Shown one piece after another: positions 55,264 to 64,000 of a stretch of 64,000 nt of DNA. The translations under genes were made by a program, and so were the position numbers. The DNA is from Clostridium cibarium (GTDB lineage: Bacteria; Bacillota; Clostridia; Clostridiales; Clostridiaceae): assembly GCF_014836335.1 (NCBI RefSeq), contig NZ_JACSRA010000005.1:1-64000 (forward strand). The letters run 5' to 3'. How positions within the stretch are numbered: position 1 is the stretch's first letter; each line of letters starts with the position of its first letter. Below the pieces are notes generated by a model. The model was not told the origin of the DNA. It saw only the letters and a list, made by a program, of their open reading frames with translations, and ran no database searches.

Positions 55264-56277
55264 TTATTGTTTTTTATCTACATCTTTTGTACTCTTCAAA
55301 TAAATCTTTCCATTATCAGAAGAACAAACAACTTTATCATTAACTGAAATAAACTTTCCTTCGTAGGTTATAGTGTCACCTGTTGTAATATTTTTAACCT
55401 TTCCTTGAAGATTATCATTAACTAATATCTCACTCTTATCATCAATATATATGTCCTTAATATCCTTCGGTTTTTCTAAAATTTCAGTTTTCCATGTAGA
55501 TATATTTGTTTGATCGTCTCCATAGATTATTTTAACTATCTTCTCTCCAGACAATTCTCCCATATACATCTTACTATTTGTAGCAGCTAAAAGAACTAAA
55601 TTGCTTGTATTTCCTAGATTTAACTTAGTGTTTTTCCCATTAGTGTATCTGTAGAAATTTTTATTTAAAGCATCTCCATATATAAATACATCTTCATCCC
55701 AAAAAACTTTAGCACTTCCTAGTACTGATACATCTTCATCTAGCACCTTCATATCATTGTTAATATCAATTCTGTAAATATCAGTACTTTTCCCCCTATT
55801 TACAGATATATATTCTGTTGAACTTGAAATAAAGGCATTAACTTGCATACTCTTTTGATAATTAGATATTTCTTTTACTGGCTGCTCAACTCCATTACTA
55901 GCATTATAAGTTTTTACATTAAGTTTTCCAGATAAATTTTCTACTACTAACATTATGTTATTATTTGGTACCCATTCAGTATCAAGTATTTCTGTATTAG
56001 CTAATATTTGTTTAACTTCTGCTGTCTTTGTATTAATTATCATAAGCTTATTGTCTATGAAGTATGTAATATATCTTCCATTAAAAGAAACTTGAATCTT
56101 TTCCGCATTTGTTGGTATAGATACGTCTGTATCTACACTTTTAACAGTAATATCTACTTTTTCCGAAGTAAACTCAGATGATTCTTTTAAAAGTACCTTG
56201 TCCAAATATAGTAATACTCCACATTGAATTATGATTGAGAGCATTGCACAAATAAATAACTTTATAAACCTTTTCAT
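55264..56277 (-). CDS. Membrane-anchored protein with propeller-like repeats
   Basis: The 337-residue protein has one N-terminal membrane segment (about 5-27). The rest is beta-rich, with repeated short blocks such as GRYITYFIDNKLMIINTKT, STEYISVNRGKSTDIYRID and NDNLQGKVKNITTGD that suggest an extracellular beta-propeller. I do not recognise a specific family. It starts 18 bases after the stop of the phosphodiester glycosidase gene, so the two form an operon and may act together on a surface glycan. Confidence 0.6.
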   Translation of the reverse strand: MKRFIKLFICAMLSIIIQCGVLLYLDKVLLKESSEFTSEKVDITVKSVDTDVSIPTNAEKIQVSFNGRYITYFIDNKLMIINTKTAEVKQILANTEILDTEWVPNNNIMLVVENLSGKLNVKTYNASNGVEQPVKEISNYQKSMQVNAFISSSTEYISVNRGKSTDIYRIDINNDMKVLDEDVSVLGSAKVFWDEDVFIYGDALNKNFYRYTNGKNTKLNLGNTSNLVLLAATNSKMYMGELSGEKIVKIIYGDDQTNISTWKTEILEKPKDIKDIYIDDKSEILVNDNLQGKVKNITTGDTITYEGKFISVNDKVVCSSDNGKIYLKSTKDVDKKQ

Positions 56278-56295
56278 ATTGTTACCTCACTCTCG

Positions 56296-57315
56296 TTATT
56301 TTACTATAAATCCTGATGCAATTGGTCTTTCACCTAGTGCATATGAAGGATTATTAATCACTTCCCCATTAAGATACATAGTTGTGGATTTACCTCCATC
56401 TAAGTTTACTGCATTATAACACCCATACTTAATCATTACATCTTGCGCTTCCTTTAAGCTAGCACAAATTCTTCCTCCTGGCAACTTAGAATCTAGAACA
56501 GCTAAAACTATAGTCCCATTCTTAGTTTGCCCTATCATAGTCCTTGGCGATGATCCCTCATCTTTTTCTATTTCACAAGAACTACCGTTTTTAACTAATG
56601 TGGTTACATAGCTCATTGCTTCTGTAACATTATCTCCATCATTATCCTTTTTTTCTAATAATTCAGAGACACTTCTTTCACCAATTAACAGCTTTCCTTC
56701 TTTAGTAATTGCAAGAATTGGTCCTTTATTTGCTGAATCAATGTTTTGTAAAACTTTTCCTTCTGACATTAAAAATCCTGTTGGAATACCTCCATTTGAT
56801 GTCCACTTTTCTGTCCCTTCTGCATCAGTAAAATATCCACCATTTATAGCTGCTACTGCATCATATCTTTCTGCAATTGCAGAAACTGTCTCACCTTTTT
56901 CCCCTAACTTTGATGACACCCCTACTTTTACTCTAGTAGGATCGCTTATTAATAAAACATATCCTTTAAACTTTGGATTATCATTTAAGTCATAACGAAC
57001 TATAGTATCATCCTTCTTCTTAGGAATTTCAATAAGACTACTATCTTGCTGTGTTGTATCTTCAACTTTTTTATTTGTTCCTAAAATTTCATCTATTCTC
57101 TCCTGTGATAAAAACATTGTTGCCATCCATTTATGGCTCATTGTTGCCATTGCTGACCCAACAAAAGTTTTCTTTGCATTTTCAAAAGGTCCATAAAGTA
57201 AAATTATAGGTGCTGTTACTGCAGTAAAAATTAATCCAAATACCATAAGTCCTATTATGGATTTCCAGTTAATTCTTTTCATTTTCTTTATAGGCTTATC
57301 CTTATTTTTTTTCAT
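56296..57315 (-). CDS. Membrane-anchored phosphodiester glycosidase (NAGPA-like) protein
   Basis: The 339-residue protein has a basic start and a membrane segment (about 18-42). The outer domain shows the family signatures AAINGGYFTDAEG, GSSPRTMIGQTKNGTIVLAV, VNLDGGKSTTMYLNGE and a final RPIASGFIVK. Relatives remove GlcNAc from phosphodiesters, and bacterial ones are linked to exopolysaccharide or teichoic acid metabolism. It is the first gene of the pair with 55264. Confidence 0.88.
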   Translation of the reverse strand: MKKNKDKPIKKMKRINWKSIIGLMVFGLIFTAVTAPIILLYGPFENAKKTFVGSAMATMSHKWMATMFLSQERIDEILGTNKKVEDTTQQDSSLIEIPKKKDDTIVRYDLNDNPKFKGYVLLISDPTRVKVGVSSKLGEKGETVSAIAERYDAVAAINGGYFTDAEGTEKWTSNGGIPTGFLMSEGKVLQNIDSANKGPILAITKEGKLLIGERSVSELLEKKDNDGDNVTEAMSYVTTLVKNGSSCEIEKDEGSSPRTMIGQTKNGTIVLAVLDSKLPGGRICASLKEAQDVMIKYGCYNAVNLDGGKSTTMYLNGEVINNPSYALGERPIASGFIVK

Positions 57316-57612
57316 ATATCTTCTCCCTAAAAATCAACTTGTAGATTACTTAGTTTGCTTAATTATATAATTATTATTAGAATTTTTCAATACACGTAAT
57401 ATGTTAAGTTAAATATAGTCATTAAAAAGTAATATTTTTTTCATTTTACTTCCAATTAATATATTTGTTAAATAAATATTTATAGCTGTATACAAAACTT
57501 AATCACACAGTTTACATATATAGTAAATTATGTGCAATTATAGTTTGCAGAAAATTATTATAATAAATCAATTAAATATAGTTTTATTATCCCCTTGAAA
57601 AAGCTTCATAAT

Positions 57613-57714
57613 AAAAAGAACTTTAAGTTAAGATATACTTAAACATTAAAGTTCCACATATTGTTTTTCTAATGTATATTATCACCAATAAGTGAGTGTA
57701 TTATACATTAGAAA
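57613..57714 (-). terminator. Two hairpins behind the lactamase gene
   Basis: The gap 57316-57771 contains no gene. A hairpin with arms GAACTTTAA / TTAAAGTTC (57619-57654) is followed by TTTTTATT on the minus strand and is the likely terminator of the lactamase gene. A second perfect 13-bp repeat, TTTCTAATGTATA / TATACATTAGAAA (57666-57714), lies between it and the stop codon. Confidence 0.6.
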
Positions 57715-57771
57715 TATCCAAAAGAATACACTAAATTCTTTACAGATTCTTAAACATAAATGAGATTATTA

Positions 57772-58566
57772 TCACATATTTTTATACTTTTTTAACAAGT
57801 CAAGAGTATGCGTTAATATCTGTTTATTTCCCCAACTTCCATGTGATGTTATGACTATTTCTGAATTAGAAAACTTATCCATCAAATTTTCAATAGAATT
57901 AGGCCATTCTTCTACATCTGCATCTGTTATATTTCCAATAGAATTAGATTCCACTGACTTTAGAATGCATCCACCAAATAAAATCTTGTCTTCTGGTAGC
58001 CAAACAACGATATTATCAATGGTATGTCCTTTACCAGGGAAATATACCTCTACCTTAGTTTTTCCGAACTCTAATATTTCATCATCATTAGTAATGGAAG
58101 GATTAGGTTTATCAAAACCATACTTTTCAGCTAGCTGTGCTGTTAATGGGGTAGATTTCACATCTATTTTATTATCTAATAATGTTTTAATTCCACCAAT
58201 TTTATCTATATGAGCATGTGTTATTACTGCTGCAGTAATATCTTTCTTAAATTTTTCCTTTGTTAATTTAATTAATTCTTTTGTTTGATCATTAGTCCAA
58301 GGAGTATCTACTAATACTACTCCTTCAGAGGTTAAAATCAATAAGCCATTTGATAAAGTTCTACTTTCATTATAGGTATAGTATGTTGTATGCATCCAGA
58401 CATTATCATTAATTTTAGTTAATTGCACAAAATTAGAATCATCTTCACCACTTTCTAATACATACTCTTTTCCTTTACTATTATTAGAACATGATATCAG
58501 TGATAAAACAAATACACTTAGTAAAACACTTAGCAATTTAGCAAATAAATATTTATATTTTTTCAT
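57772..58566 (-). CDS. Subclass B1 metallo-beta-lactamase, predicted lipoprotein
   Basis: The 264-residue protein has a lipoprotein signal ending LSLISC with Cys26, so it is probably anchored to the outer face of the membrane. The zinc ligands of subclass B1 are complete: His117 and His119 with Asp121 (ITHAHIDKIGG), His181 (PGKGHT), Cys200 (FGGCILKS) and His242 (TSHGSWG). Lys203 follows the cysteine as in B1 enzymes. Long stretches such as NIVVWLPEDKILFGGC are close to BcII of Bacillus cereus. It should hydrolyse beta-lactams if expressed; no mobile element or other resistance gene adjoins it. Start behind GGGGGAGA. Confidence 0.9.
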   Translation of the reverse strand: MKKYKYLFAKLLSVLLSVFVLSLISCSNNSKGKEYVLESGEDDSNFVQLTKINDNVWMHTTYYTYNESRTLSNGLLILTSEGVVLVDTPWTNDQTKELIKLTKEKFKKDITAAVITHAHIDKIGGIKTLLDNKIDVKSTPLTAQLAEKYGFDKPNPSITNDDEILEFGKTKVEVYFPGKGHTIDNIVVWLPEDKILFGGCILKSVESNSIGNITDADVEEWPNSIENLMDKFSNSEIVITSHGSWGNKQILTHTLDLLKKYKNM

Positions 58567-58854
58567 AAATAAAATTATCTCCCCCTGATATATTTATTAA
58601 TGCCTCGATTACATATTCTCTAGCTACATGAGAAATGTATATGCATATTAATTTTAGATATATCATTTTGCCCTTAAATAATTAAACTTTTTTGTATTGT
58701 TTTTACTTTTAAATGTTCTAAATTTCTTAATCTATAGTCATCTTAATTCTACTTATACTGCTTTTATATGTAGCTTAGTATAATCTTTTTTTAATTGGGT
58801 TATTAAATAAAAAAATACCCCAATTGCTATTACTGAAGTATTCTTGTATATAAA

Positions 58855-59538
58855 TCAAATTTTTGTATCTTTACGTGGATTTTCGAAACTAGGTGGTGTT
58901 GGTTCTGGATCATCAAAATACCTTCCTGGAGTGGATAAATCGAAGTAAAGTTTAGAGTCCTTAGTTACACCAAAATTCTTATTAGATGCGCTATTTTGCA
59001 CTTTATTTAATGCTTCTCTAAAAAGCGCATTATGTGCTTCTTCCCTATTTAGTAGAAAATCTATAGTTTCTTTTACATATTTATCATTAATTTGACGATA
59101 TAAATATTCATACACAACTTTTGCCCTTTGTTCAGCTGCTATATCTGATAGTAAATCTGCTGCTATATCCCCTGTTACATTTATATAATCTGCTGTCCAT
59201 GGATGACCTGATGAATTTATAAGACTTGGTGCAAGACCTGTTAAAGTATGCGTTTCTATCTCACCTGCCACAGTTTTATTATAATCTACCTCATGACCGT
59301 TTAATAAATTGATTGTTTGAGCTACCATCTCCATATGGCTTAACTCTTCTGCTGCAATATCAATAAATAAATCATGAATTGCAGGGTCTTTTATTCTAAA
59401 ACTTTGTGAAAGATATTGAAGTGCTGCCTTAAGCTCACCATTTGCACCTCCAAGCTGTTCCTGCATCAATGTAGCATACTGGGGGTTGATTTTCTCCACC
59501 TTGACTTCTCTAAGCAGCGGTTTTTCATGTTTAAACAT
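58855..59538 (-). CDS. cotJC: Manganese catalase-family protein, CotJC-like
   Basis: The 227-residue four-helix protein has the di-manganese ligand pattern (GANGELKAALQYLSQSF with Glu35; IAAEELSHMEMV with His68; AEQRAKVVYEYL; NREEAHNALF). The short size and the tail PGRYFDDPEPTPPSFENPR are typical of CotJC spore-coat catalases. ATG 59538 follows AAGGAGGTAAAT; the frame to 59559 begins upstream of that. No cotJA or cotJB gene is next to it. Confidence 0.9.
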   Translation of the reverse strand: MFKHEKPLLREVKVEKINPQYATLMQEQLGGANGELKAALQYLSQSFRIKDPAIHDLFIDIAAEELSHMEMVAQTINLLNGHEVDYNKTVAGEIETHTLTGLAPSLINSSGHPWTADYINVTGDIAADLLSDIAAEQRAKVVYEYLYRQINDKYVKETIDFLLNREEAHNALFREALNKVQNSASNKNFGVTKDSKLYFDLSTPGRYFDDPEPTPPSFENPRKDTKI

Positions 59539-59622
59539 TATATTTACCTCCTTTTTCAACTTTAACTCTATACAAGATTATTATTAAGTAAACACATATT
59601 TATTATTCAATATTATTTTCCT

Positions 59623-60807
59623 CTATTCATAAAAATATTTTCTAGGTACCCTTTCAGTCATACGTTGAATCTGTTCCTCCGGATAGGATCCAATATGTTC
59701 ACAAGCCTCCAACCAACTTATATTTTCGCACCCTTGATTTCCAATAATTATAGCCTCATCAAATATTCTAACTGTTTCTTCTAACCCAGAAATGTCTACC
59801 AACAGACCATCCATGAAATAATTCACTACAGAAACCCTTTTTCCTGCTATCAAAACTTCCTTCCAACCATAGCTAACTCCATCACCATATCCACTATCTA
59901 TAACAGCCACTATAGAATCTCTTTTTGCTATAAATTTATTACCATATCCCCCACGATCACCTGCTTTTATTGTTCTAATCTTTATAATACGACCCTTTAA
60001 TGTTATCAATGGATTTATTCCCTCTGGATAATTCTTTTCACCTTTTGCATGCTCCAAACCATATAATCCTATTCCACAACGTACCATGTTATAATGTGCT
60101 TCAGGATATTTGATTATACCAGTAGTACCAGCTGCATGAACTATTTTAGGTCTCAAATCTTGTTTTTCAAGCTGACTTAGAACATTATTAAAACATTCAA
60201 TTTGTTTATGAGTAAACTCTTCATCATTCTCCGGATTCTGAAAGTGAGTATATATTCCCCCTACTGTCACATGAGAATATGATTCATGAATTTCACGAAT
60301 AAAATTTAGCGCTTCTTTTGGATTTACTCCATACCTATTTAAACCTGTATTTATCTTTACATGTACATTAACTATTTTATTTTTTTCAGATGCCCATTTA
60401 TCTAAAGCCTTTACTACTTCTGCATTATCTACCATAGGAATAATGTTATATCTAATAACCCATGAAACTTGAGATGGCATAATGGGTGAAAGTAGCATAA
60501 TAGGAATTTCAATATTAGCTTCTCTTAAAGTAAGAGCTTCACTTAACCTAGCAACACCAAATGCATCACATTTATAATTTATTAACTCATTTGCAATAGG
60601 TATCATTCCATGTCCACAGGCATCCCCCTTTAAAACCGCCATAAACTTTGTATCAGGGTTAATTAGACTACGAAGAATATTAAAATTACGCTTAAGCTGG
60701 CTTAAATTAATATATATTTGATTAACTTCAGGTATAGTATGGTTTAAGTCATCCTTTTTATCCACTTCAATAGATTTTGTAAGGTTATATATTATTTTAT
60801 CCTTCAT
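59623..60807 (-). CDS. alr: Alanine racemase
   Basis: The PLP enzyme makes D-alanine for cell-wall peptides. The 394 residues include the PLP lysine K60 in AVLKGDACGHG (usually VKANAYGHG), GGIYTHFQN, VRCGIGLYGL and the catalytic Tyr in DSGYGDGVSYGW. ATG 60807 has AAAGGG at a good distance; the ATG at 60816 is too close to it. The changed lysine motif suggests a second racemase copy, possibly for spores (the CotJC gene is next to it) or with altered substrate range. Confidence 0.93.
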   Translation of the reverse strand: MKDKIIYNLTKSIEVDKKDDLNHTIPEVNQIYINLSQLKRNFNILRSLINPDTKFMAVLKGDACGHGMIPIANELINYKCDAFGVARLSEALTLREANIEIPIMLLSPIMPSQVSWVIRYNIIPMVDNAEVVKALDKWASEKNKIVNVHVKINTGLNRYGVNPKEALNFIREIHESYSHVTVGGIYTHFQNPENDEEFTHKQIECFNNVLSQLEKQDLRPKIVHAAGTTGIIKYPEAHYNMVRCGIGLYGLEHAKGEKNYPEGINPLITLKGRIIKIRTIKAGDRGGYGNKFIAKRDSIVAVIDSGYGDGVSYGWKEVLIAGKRVSVVNYFMDGLLVDISGLEETVRIFDEAIIIGNQGCENISWLEACEHIGSYPEEQIQRMTERVPRKYFYE

Positions 60808-60872
60808 ATTATGCATACCCTTTCTTTTACTGTTTACTACATATCATAGTATAATTCTAGATATGCTTATTT

Positions 60873-60935
60873 ATTCAAGCCTAATCATTTTTACAACTAC
60901 CTCACCATTAGGCGTATTAATAAAGTATTCATCAA
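60873..60935 (-). pseudogene. Possible 3' remnant of a methyltransferase gene
   Basis: The minus strand encodes EYFINTPNGEVVVKMIRLE and a stop. The end of the 23S rRNA methyltransferase gene at 63469 encodes [17 protein letters not shown]. The likeness is short but clear, so this may be the tail of a duplicated copy cut off by the IS element remnant beside it. Identity is uncertain. Confidence 0.3.
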
Positions 60936-61009
60936 AATATATACTTTAATACTTATTATATGATATTGACACTTTGGCCCTAAGTAAATATTTTGGACAC
61001 ATTTTTTAT

Positions 61010-61500
61010 TATATTATCATTCTTGCTATATCCTCTTTCTCTTGATGAGTGAGATAATCAATTGAACCATGAATTCTTTTGCGGTTATACCATGATTCAA
61101 TAAAAATAAAGATATCTAATTTTAAGCTTTCATAATCGTAATATTGAACATTATTTACTTATTCCTTTTTTAAAATGGAATGAAAAGCTTAAATACATGC
61201 ATTGTCTAGAGCATCTATTACTACTCAAGCATTCATTGATTTTGAAAATGAGTATCCAATTATTTTTTCTTGTATGTAAATCCATAACTGAAGCTAAATA
61301 GCACCATCCATCTTTCAATGTATGTATATACTGTTATATCTCCAACCCATTTTTCATTTATTTTAGTAGTGGTAAAATCCTTCTTCAAGAACTTTCTGAA
61401 TTTTAGGTACACCATACCTATGTTTGATTTCATTATAAATTTCAAGCATTTTATCTTTTATTGGTTTTTTAGTATTATAAACTTTAATATATCATCTTTT
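61010..61500 (-). mobile_element. Degenerate IS3-family (IS150-like) transposase remnant
   Basis: Pieces of an IS3-type OrfB can be read on the minus strand. FTTTKINEKWVGDITVYTY is the start of the DDE domain, SFSKSMNA follows after a frame change, then a deletion leads to NACI-stop-AFHSILKKE, and the C-terminus is YDYESLKLDIFIFIESWYNR. Stops, frameshifts and the missing centre show that it is dead. No terminal repeats were found. Confidence 0.82.
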
Positions 61501-61698
61501 TAAAATCTTCAGTATATTCTTTTTTCTCACTAGTTTATGTATGAAATATTATGTATTTTATTTAAATTATTTTTAACATAATATAACATCATTCTTAATT
61601 TTTTCTTGATTCAAAATTTTATTATTGATATAATAAGTCACAATTGAAAAAATACTAGATTTATTTGCTAGCCTATTTAACATTATGGAGGTAATAAA

Positions 61699-63294
61699 AT
61701 GATATATATAACTATTCTTTTGGTCGCATTAAAAGCTCATCCAGTACTTAGTATTTTAGGATGTATTCTTTTTGGTATTATTAGTCAAATTGGTTTCCCC
61801 AAAAAAGTTAAACCCCATTTATTAAAATTTTCTATAGTTTTTTTTGTGATTATTATTGCTAATATTTTTGTAGGACATTTTTTAACAAATATGCTTATTG
61901 ACAATTTTGGCGAAAAGGGAGAAGCCATGATTGTAGATAATTCAAAAACGTCAAACCAATACAATAACGAATCGGTTTATCGCTATAATGTTATGATTAA
62001 ACCTGCTAATGATATCAATACTATTTCAACTTACTTTTTATCATCGGATTTTAATATTATTCATAATGATTCATCTAATAAATACTCCTATCCTTCAACT
62101 GGAATTAAGTTTAATGTAAAATATATAAAATCTTATCCAAAAGCTTTTGTTATTATCGCCAATGATGATAGTGATTATAGCAAACAACTTCAACTTAATA
62201 AGTATTCATCAGAAAAATCTAGTATAGAAAATCAATTGAAAATGGATCCTGAAAACTCAGACCTTAAAGAAAAGCTTGAGGAATTGGACAATAAAATTCA
62301 TGAAATTATTGATAATAATAGTGGTAATACTAGTGAAGATACAAAGAAACTTCAGCTAAATAAGTATTCATCAGAAAAATCTAATATAGAAAATCAATTA
62401 AAACTAGATCCTGAAAACTCTACTCTTAAAAAAAAGCTTGAAGAGTTAAAAATAAAAATTCTTTCTATTAATAACAGTAATTTTGCTGGAGAATTAGTAG
62501 CCATATTCGGTGGAAAAGGCACAGATTCTGGTAAATTAAATGATGCAAGATATATTACAATAGATTCTGATGATAATGTTTGGATGGCTGATTATACTGA
62601 TGGACGAATTCAACAATTTAATAATTCCGGAGAATTCATTAAGATGATTCAAATAAATGCAGATAAACATGACTCTAAACTAATTAAGGGCCTAGTTGCA
62701 GATATGAATGGAAACTTATACGTCTCTTCTGGCAGCACAATTCAAAAATACAAAACAGCTGATGGTAGTTTGAAAGCAACTTTTAATGAAAAAGATTATT
62801 ATGGTCCCTTAGCAGTTAGCAAGGATAATAATATATATTTAATAACTTCTTCTGCAATAGAAAATACCTTATTTAAACTAAACTCTGATGGAACTATACT
62901 TGCTCGTTTTAATAATATTATAAAAAAAGTTAATAAAGATGATCCCGGTATGAATGCTACTCTAGCATTAGATAGTTCTGGTAATATTTATATTTTTAGC
63001 GAATATAACAAAAAGATATATGTATATAATTCTAATGGAGAATTCATTAAATATTTAGATTTAAATTTTAATAATAAAGATACCGACATCGAAACAATTT
63101 CTATAGACAATAACGATAATTTATATATAAAAAGTTTTAATGGAAATTATAAATTCGACCTTAATGGTAATTTACTTAATGTTTTACCTACTAAAAATTA
63201 TTATAGTACCGCTATAGATTCAAGGGGTAATATTTACATGCCAGAAAATGGAGATATATTTGAATATAATCTAAATAATCCTACACAGAAATAG
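61699..63294 (+). CDS. Membrane-anchored NHL-repeat protein with duplicated coiled-coil segment
   Basis: The 531-residue protein has two to three hydrophobic segments in residues 1-75, a charged middle and an NHL-type beta-propeller (about 270-525) with units such as ARYITIDSDDNVWMADYTDG, GLVADMNGNLYVSSG, TLALDSSGNIYIFSEYN and TAIDSRGNIYMPENG. The middle carries a tandem copy of a 35-residue segment (LQLNKYSSEKS, then ENQLK and DPEN). Such proteins often bind other macromolecules at the surface. GGAGG lies before ATG 61699. Function unknown. Confidence 0.75.
   Translation: MIYITILLVALKAHPVLSILGCILFGIISQIGFPKKVKPHLLKFSIVFFVIIIANIFVGHFLTNMLIDNFGEKGEAMIVDNSKTSNQYNNESVYRYNVMIKPANDINTISTYFLSSDFNIIHNDSSNKYSYPSTGIKFNVKYIKSYPKAFVIIANDDSDYSKQLQLNKYSSEKSSIENQLKMDPENSDLKEKLEELDNKIHEIIDNNSGNTSEDTKKLQLNKYSSEKSNIENQLKLDPENSTLKKKLEELKIKILSINNSNFAGELVAIFGGKGTDSGKLNDARYITIDSDDNVWMADYTDGRIQQFNNSGEFIKMIQINADKHDSKLIKGLVADMNGNLYVSSGSTIQKYKTADGSLKATFNEKDYYGPLAVSKDNNIYLITSSAIENTLFKLNSDGTILARFNNIIKKVNKDDPGMNATLALDSSGNIYIFSEYNKKIYVYNSNGEFIKYLDLNFNNKDTDIETISIDNNDNLYIKSFNGNYKFDLNGNLLNVLPTKNYYSTAIDSRGNIYMPENGDIFEYNLNNPTQK
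62188..62456 (+). repeat. Duplicated segment inside the NHL-repeat gene
   Basis: About 103 bases at 62188-62290 recur at 62352-62456 with few differences, in frame. The encoded segment begins LQLNKYSSEKS and ends LEEL in both copies. The spacer of about 60 bases is unrelated. Confidence 0.85.
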
Positions 63295-63369
63295 AGCATG
63301 GAATTGTCACATTAGAAGATATTTCAAAAAAATAGTAGTCAAGCTTAATTTGCTGACTGCTTACATAAT

Positions 63370-63412
63370 AAACCCAGTAGACAGTAATAGTTACTTTCTA
63401 CTGGGTTTTTAA
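63370..63412 (+). terminator. Terminator of the NHL-repeat gene
   Basis: AAACCCAGTAGA / TCTACTGGGTTT with T-run on the plus strand, 75 bases after the stop. Confidence 0.85.
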
Positions 63413-63421
63413 ATTAATATG

Positions 63422-63466
63422 GGACAGTAATAGATCTGTTTTTACATAAATCTATCTACTGTCCAT
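63422..63466 (-). terminator. Terminator of the rRNA methyltransferase gene
   Basis: GGACAGTA-N-AGAT / ATCT-N-TACTGTCC hairpin directly behind the stop at 63469; weak T-content behind it. Confidence 0.6.
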
Positions 63467-63468
63467 CA

Positions 63469-64000
63469 TTATTTCATTTCTAATTTAACAACAACCTCAC
63501 CATGAGGTGTATTAGGAAACATATCCTTCACCTTAGTTTTAATAACCTCATATCCAGCGTCAATTAACACCTTAAGGTCATTAACTAAAGTCTTAGGATT
63601 ACAAGATACATATATTATCTCCTTAGCTTTAAACTTAATTACATAATCAAGTGCCTTTGGATGAACTCCACTTCTAGGTGGATCTAATATAATTATATCT
63701 GGCTTATCCTTAACTGTTTTTATAATCTCAGCTACATCTCCTGCTAAGAACTCACAATTACTTAGTCCATTAAGCTTAGCATTTTCTTTAGCAGCCTCTA
63801 CAGCTTCTTCTATAAGCTCAATACCAACTACTTTCTTAGCATTTGGTGCAACTATTTGTCCTATGGTTCCTGTTCCGCAGTATAGATCGAATACTATTTT
63901 ATTGTCAGAGTCCCCCATGTATTCTCTAACTATACTATAAAGCCCTTCAGCTCCATTAGTATTTGTTTGAAAAAACGAAAACGGAGATATATTAAACTTT
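63469..64000 (-). CDS. rlmD: 23S rRNA (uracil-5-)-methyltransferase, 3' part (RlmD/RumA type)
   Basis: The enzyme methylates a uracil of 23S rRNA with SAM. The C-terminal 176 residues are in the window; the 5' part runs off the right edge. Visible motifs are FSFFQTN at the edge, the SAM motif [25 protein letters not shown] and the nucleophile cysteine in [13 protein letters not shown]. The ATG inside the frame at 63918 is not the start. Gram-positive members may be RlmCD with two target sites. Confidence 0.92.
   Translation of the reverse strand, partial: KFNISPFSFFQTNTNGAEGLYSIVREYMGDSDNKIVFDLYCGTGTIGQIVAPNAKKVVGIELIEEAVEAAKENAKLNGLSNCEFLAGDVAEIIKTVKDKPDIIILDPPRSGVHPKALDYVIKFKAKEIIYVSCNPKTLVNDLKVLIDAGYEVIKTKVKDMFPNTPHGEVVVKLEMK

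Overview
The window is an AT-rich stretch of a low-GC Gram-positive chromosome, most likely a solvent-forming, plant-polymer-degrading Clostridium (sensu stricto). The clues are a ctfA-ctfB-adc acetone operon, spore genes (an alpha/beta-type SASP and a CotJC-type manganese catalase), a Rrf2-controlled SUF operon of the clostridial sufCBDSU type, and many secreted hydrolases without dockerins. No rRNA, tRNA, CRISPR array or intact insertion sequence was seen.

Layout. 1-2.7 kb: acetone operon. 2.7-9.4 kb (minus strand): a type VII secretion (WXG100) effector locus. It holds small coiled-coil and WXG100-like partners, a DUF5081-like protein, a pre-toxin-domain toxin with a frameshift near its 5' end, its probable immunity gene, and then a run of displaced toxin tails and immunity genes, some broken. 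The operon is headed by a promoter, a foldable leader and a terminator-like hairpin just before the first ribosome binding site. 9.4-15.6 kb: a MazG-like pyrophosphohydrolase, a small membrane protein, and an NsrR-like Rrf2 regulator divergent from sufCBDSU, with a 25-bp palindrome over the suf start site. 15.6-32.2 kb: secreted enzymes for arabinan, xylan, pectin, cellulose and chitin or acetyl-xylan (GH43, GH11, CE8, GH10-Fn3-CBM2, CE4, CBM4-GH9), a secreted calpain-like protease and a truncated MglB-type sugar-binding protein. Interspersed are TetR-oleate hydratase, a TauE-type permease, a nucleotide kinase-like protein and a rubredoxin-reductase fusion.

32.4-47.4 kb: small ORFs, SASP, a GH1 6-phospho-beta-glucosidase, two chemoreceptors, an HxlR/PPOX-fold pair sharing a double palindrome, a UvsE UV endonuclease, a ferritin-like/DUF5661/cytochrome-b5 fusion, a CAAX-type protease, GNAT and methyltransferase genes, and a MarR-centred island (nitroreductase, tandem BFD-like ferredoxin, MarR, drug exporter). 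47.4-55.2 kb: a quinate/shikimate-type cluster resembling E. coli ydiM-ydiN-ydiB-aroD, with an enoate-reductase-like flavoenzyme and a divergent LysR regulator. 55.2-64 kb: two membrane-anchored proteins (one a phosphodiester glycosidase), a lipoprotein subclass B1 metallo-beta-lactamase, the CotJC-like catalase, alanine racemase, an IS3-family remnant, an NHL-repeat membrane protein, and the 3' part of a 23S rRNA uracil methyltransferase gene that runs off the window.

The most unusual parts are the T7SS toxin/immunity array with its structured leader, the secreted mini-calpain, the lipidated B1 lactamase, and several operators that can be read directly from palindromes repeated at linked promoters.
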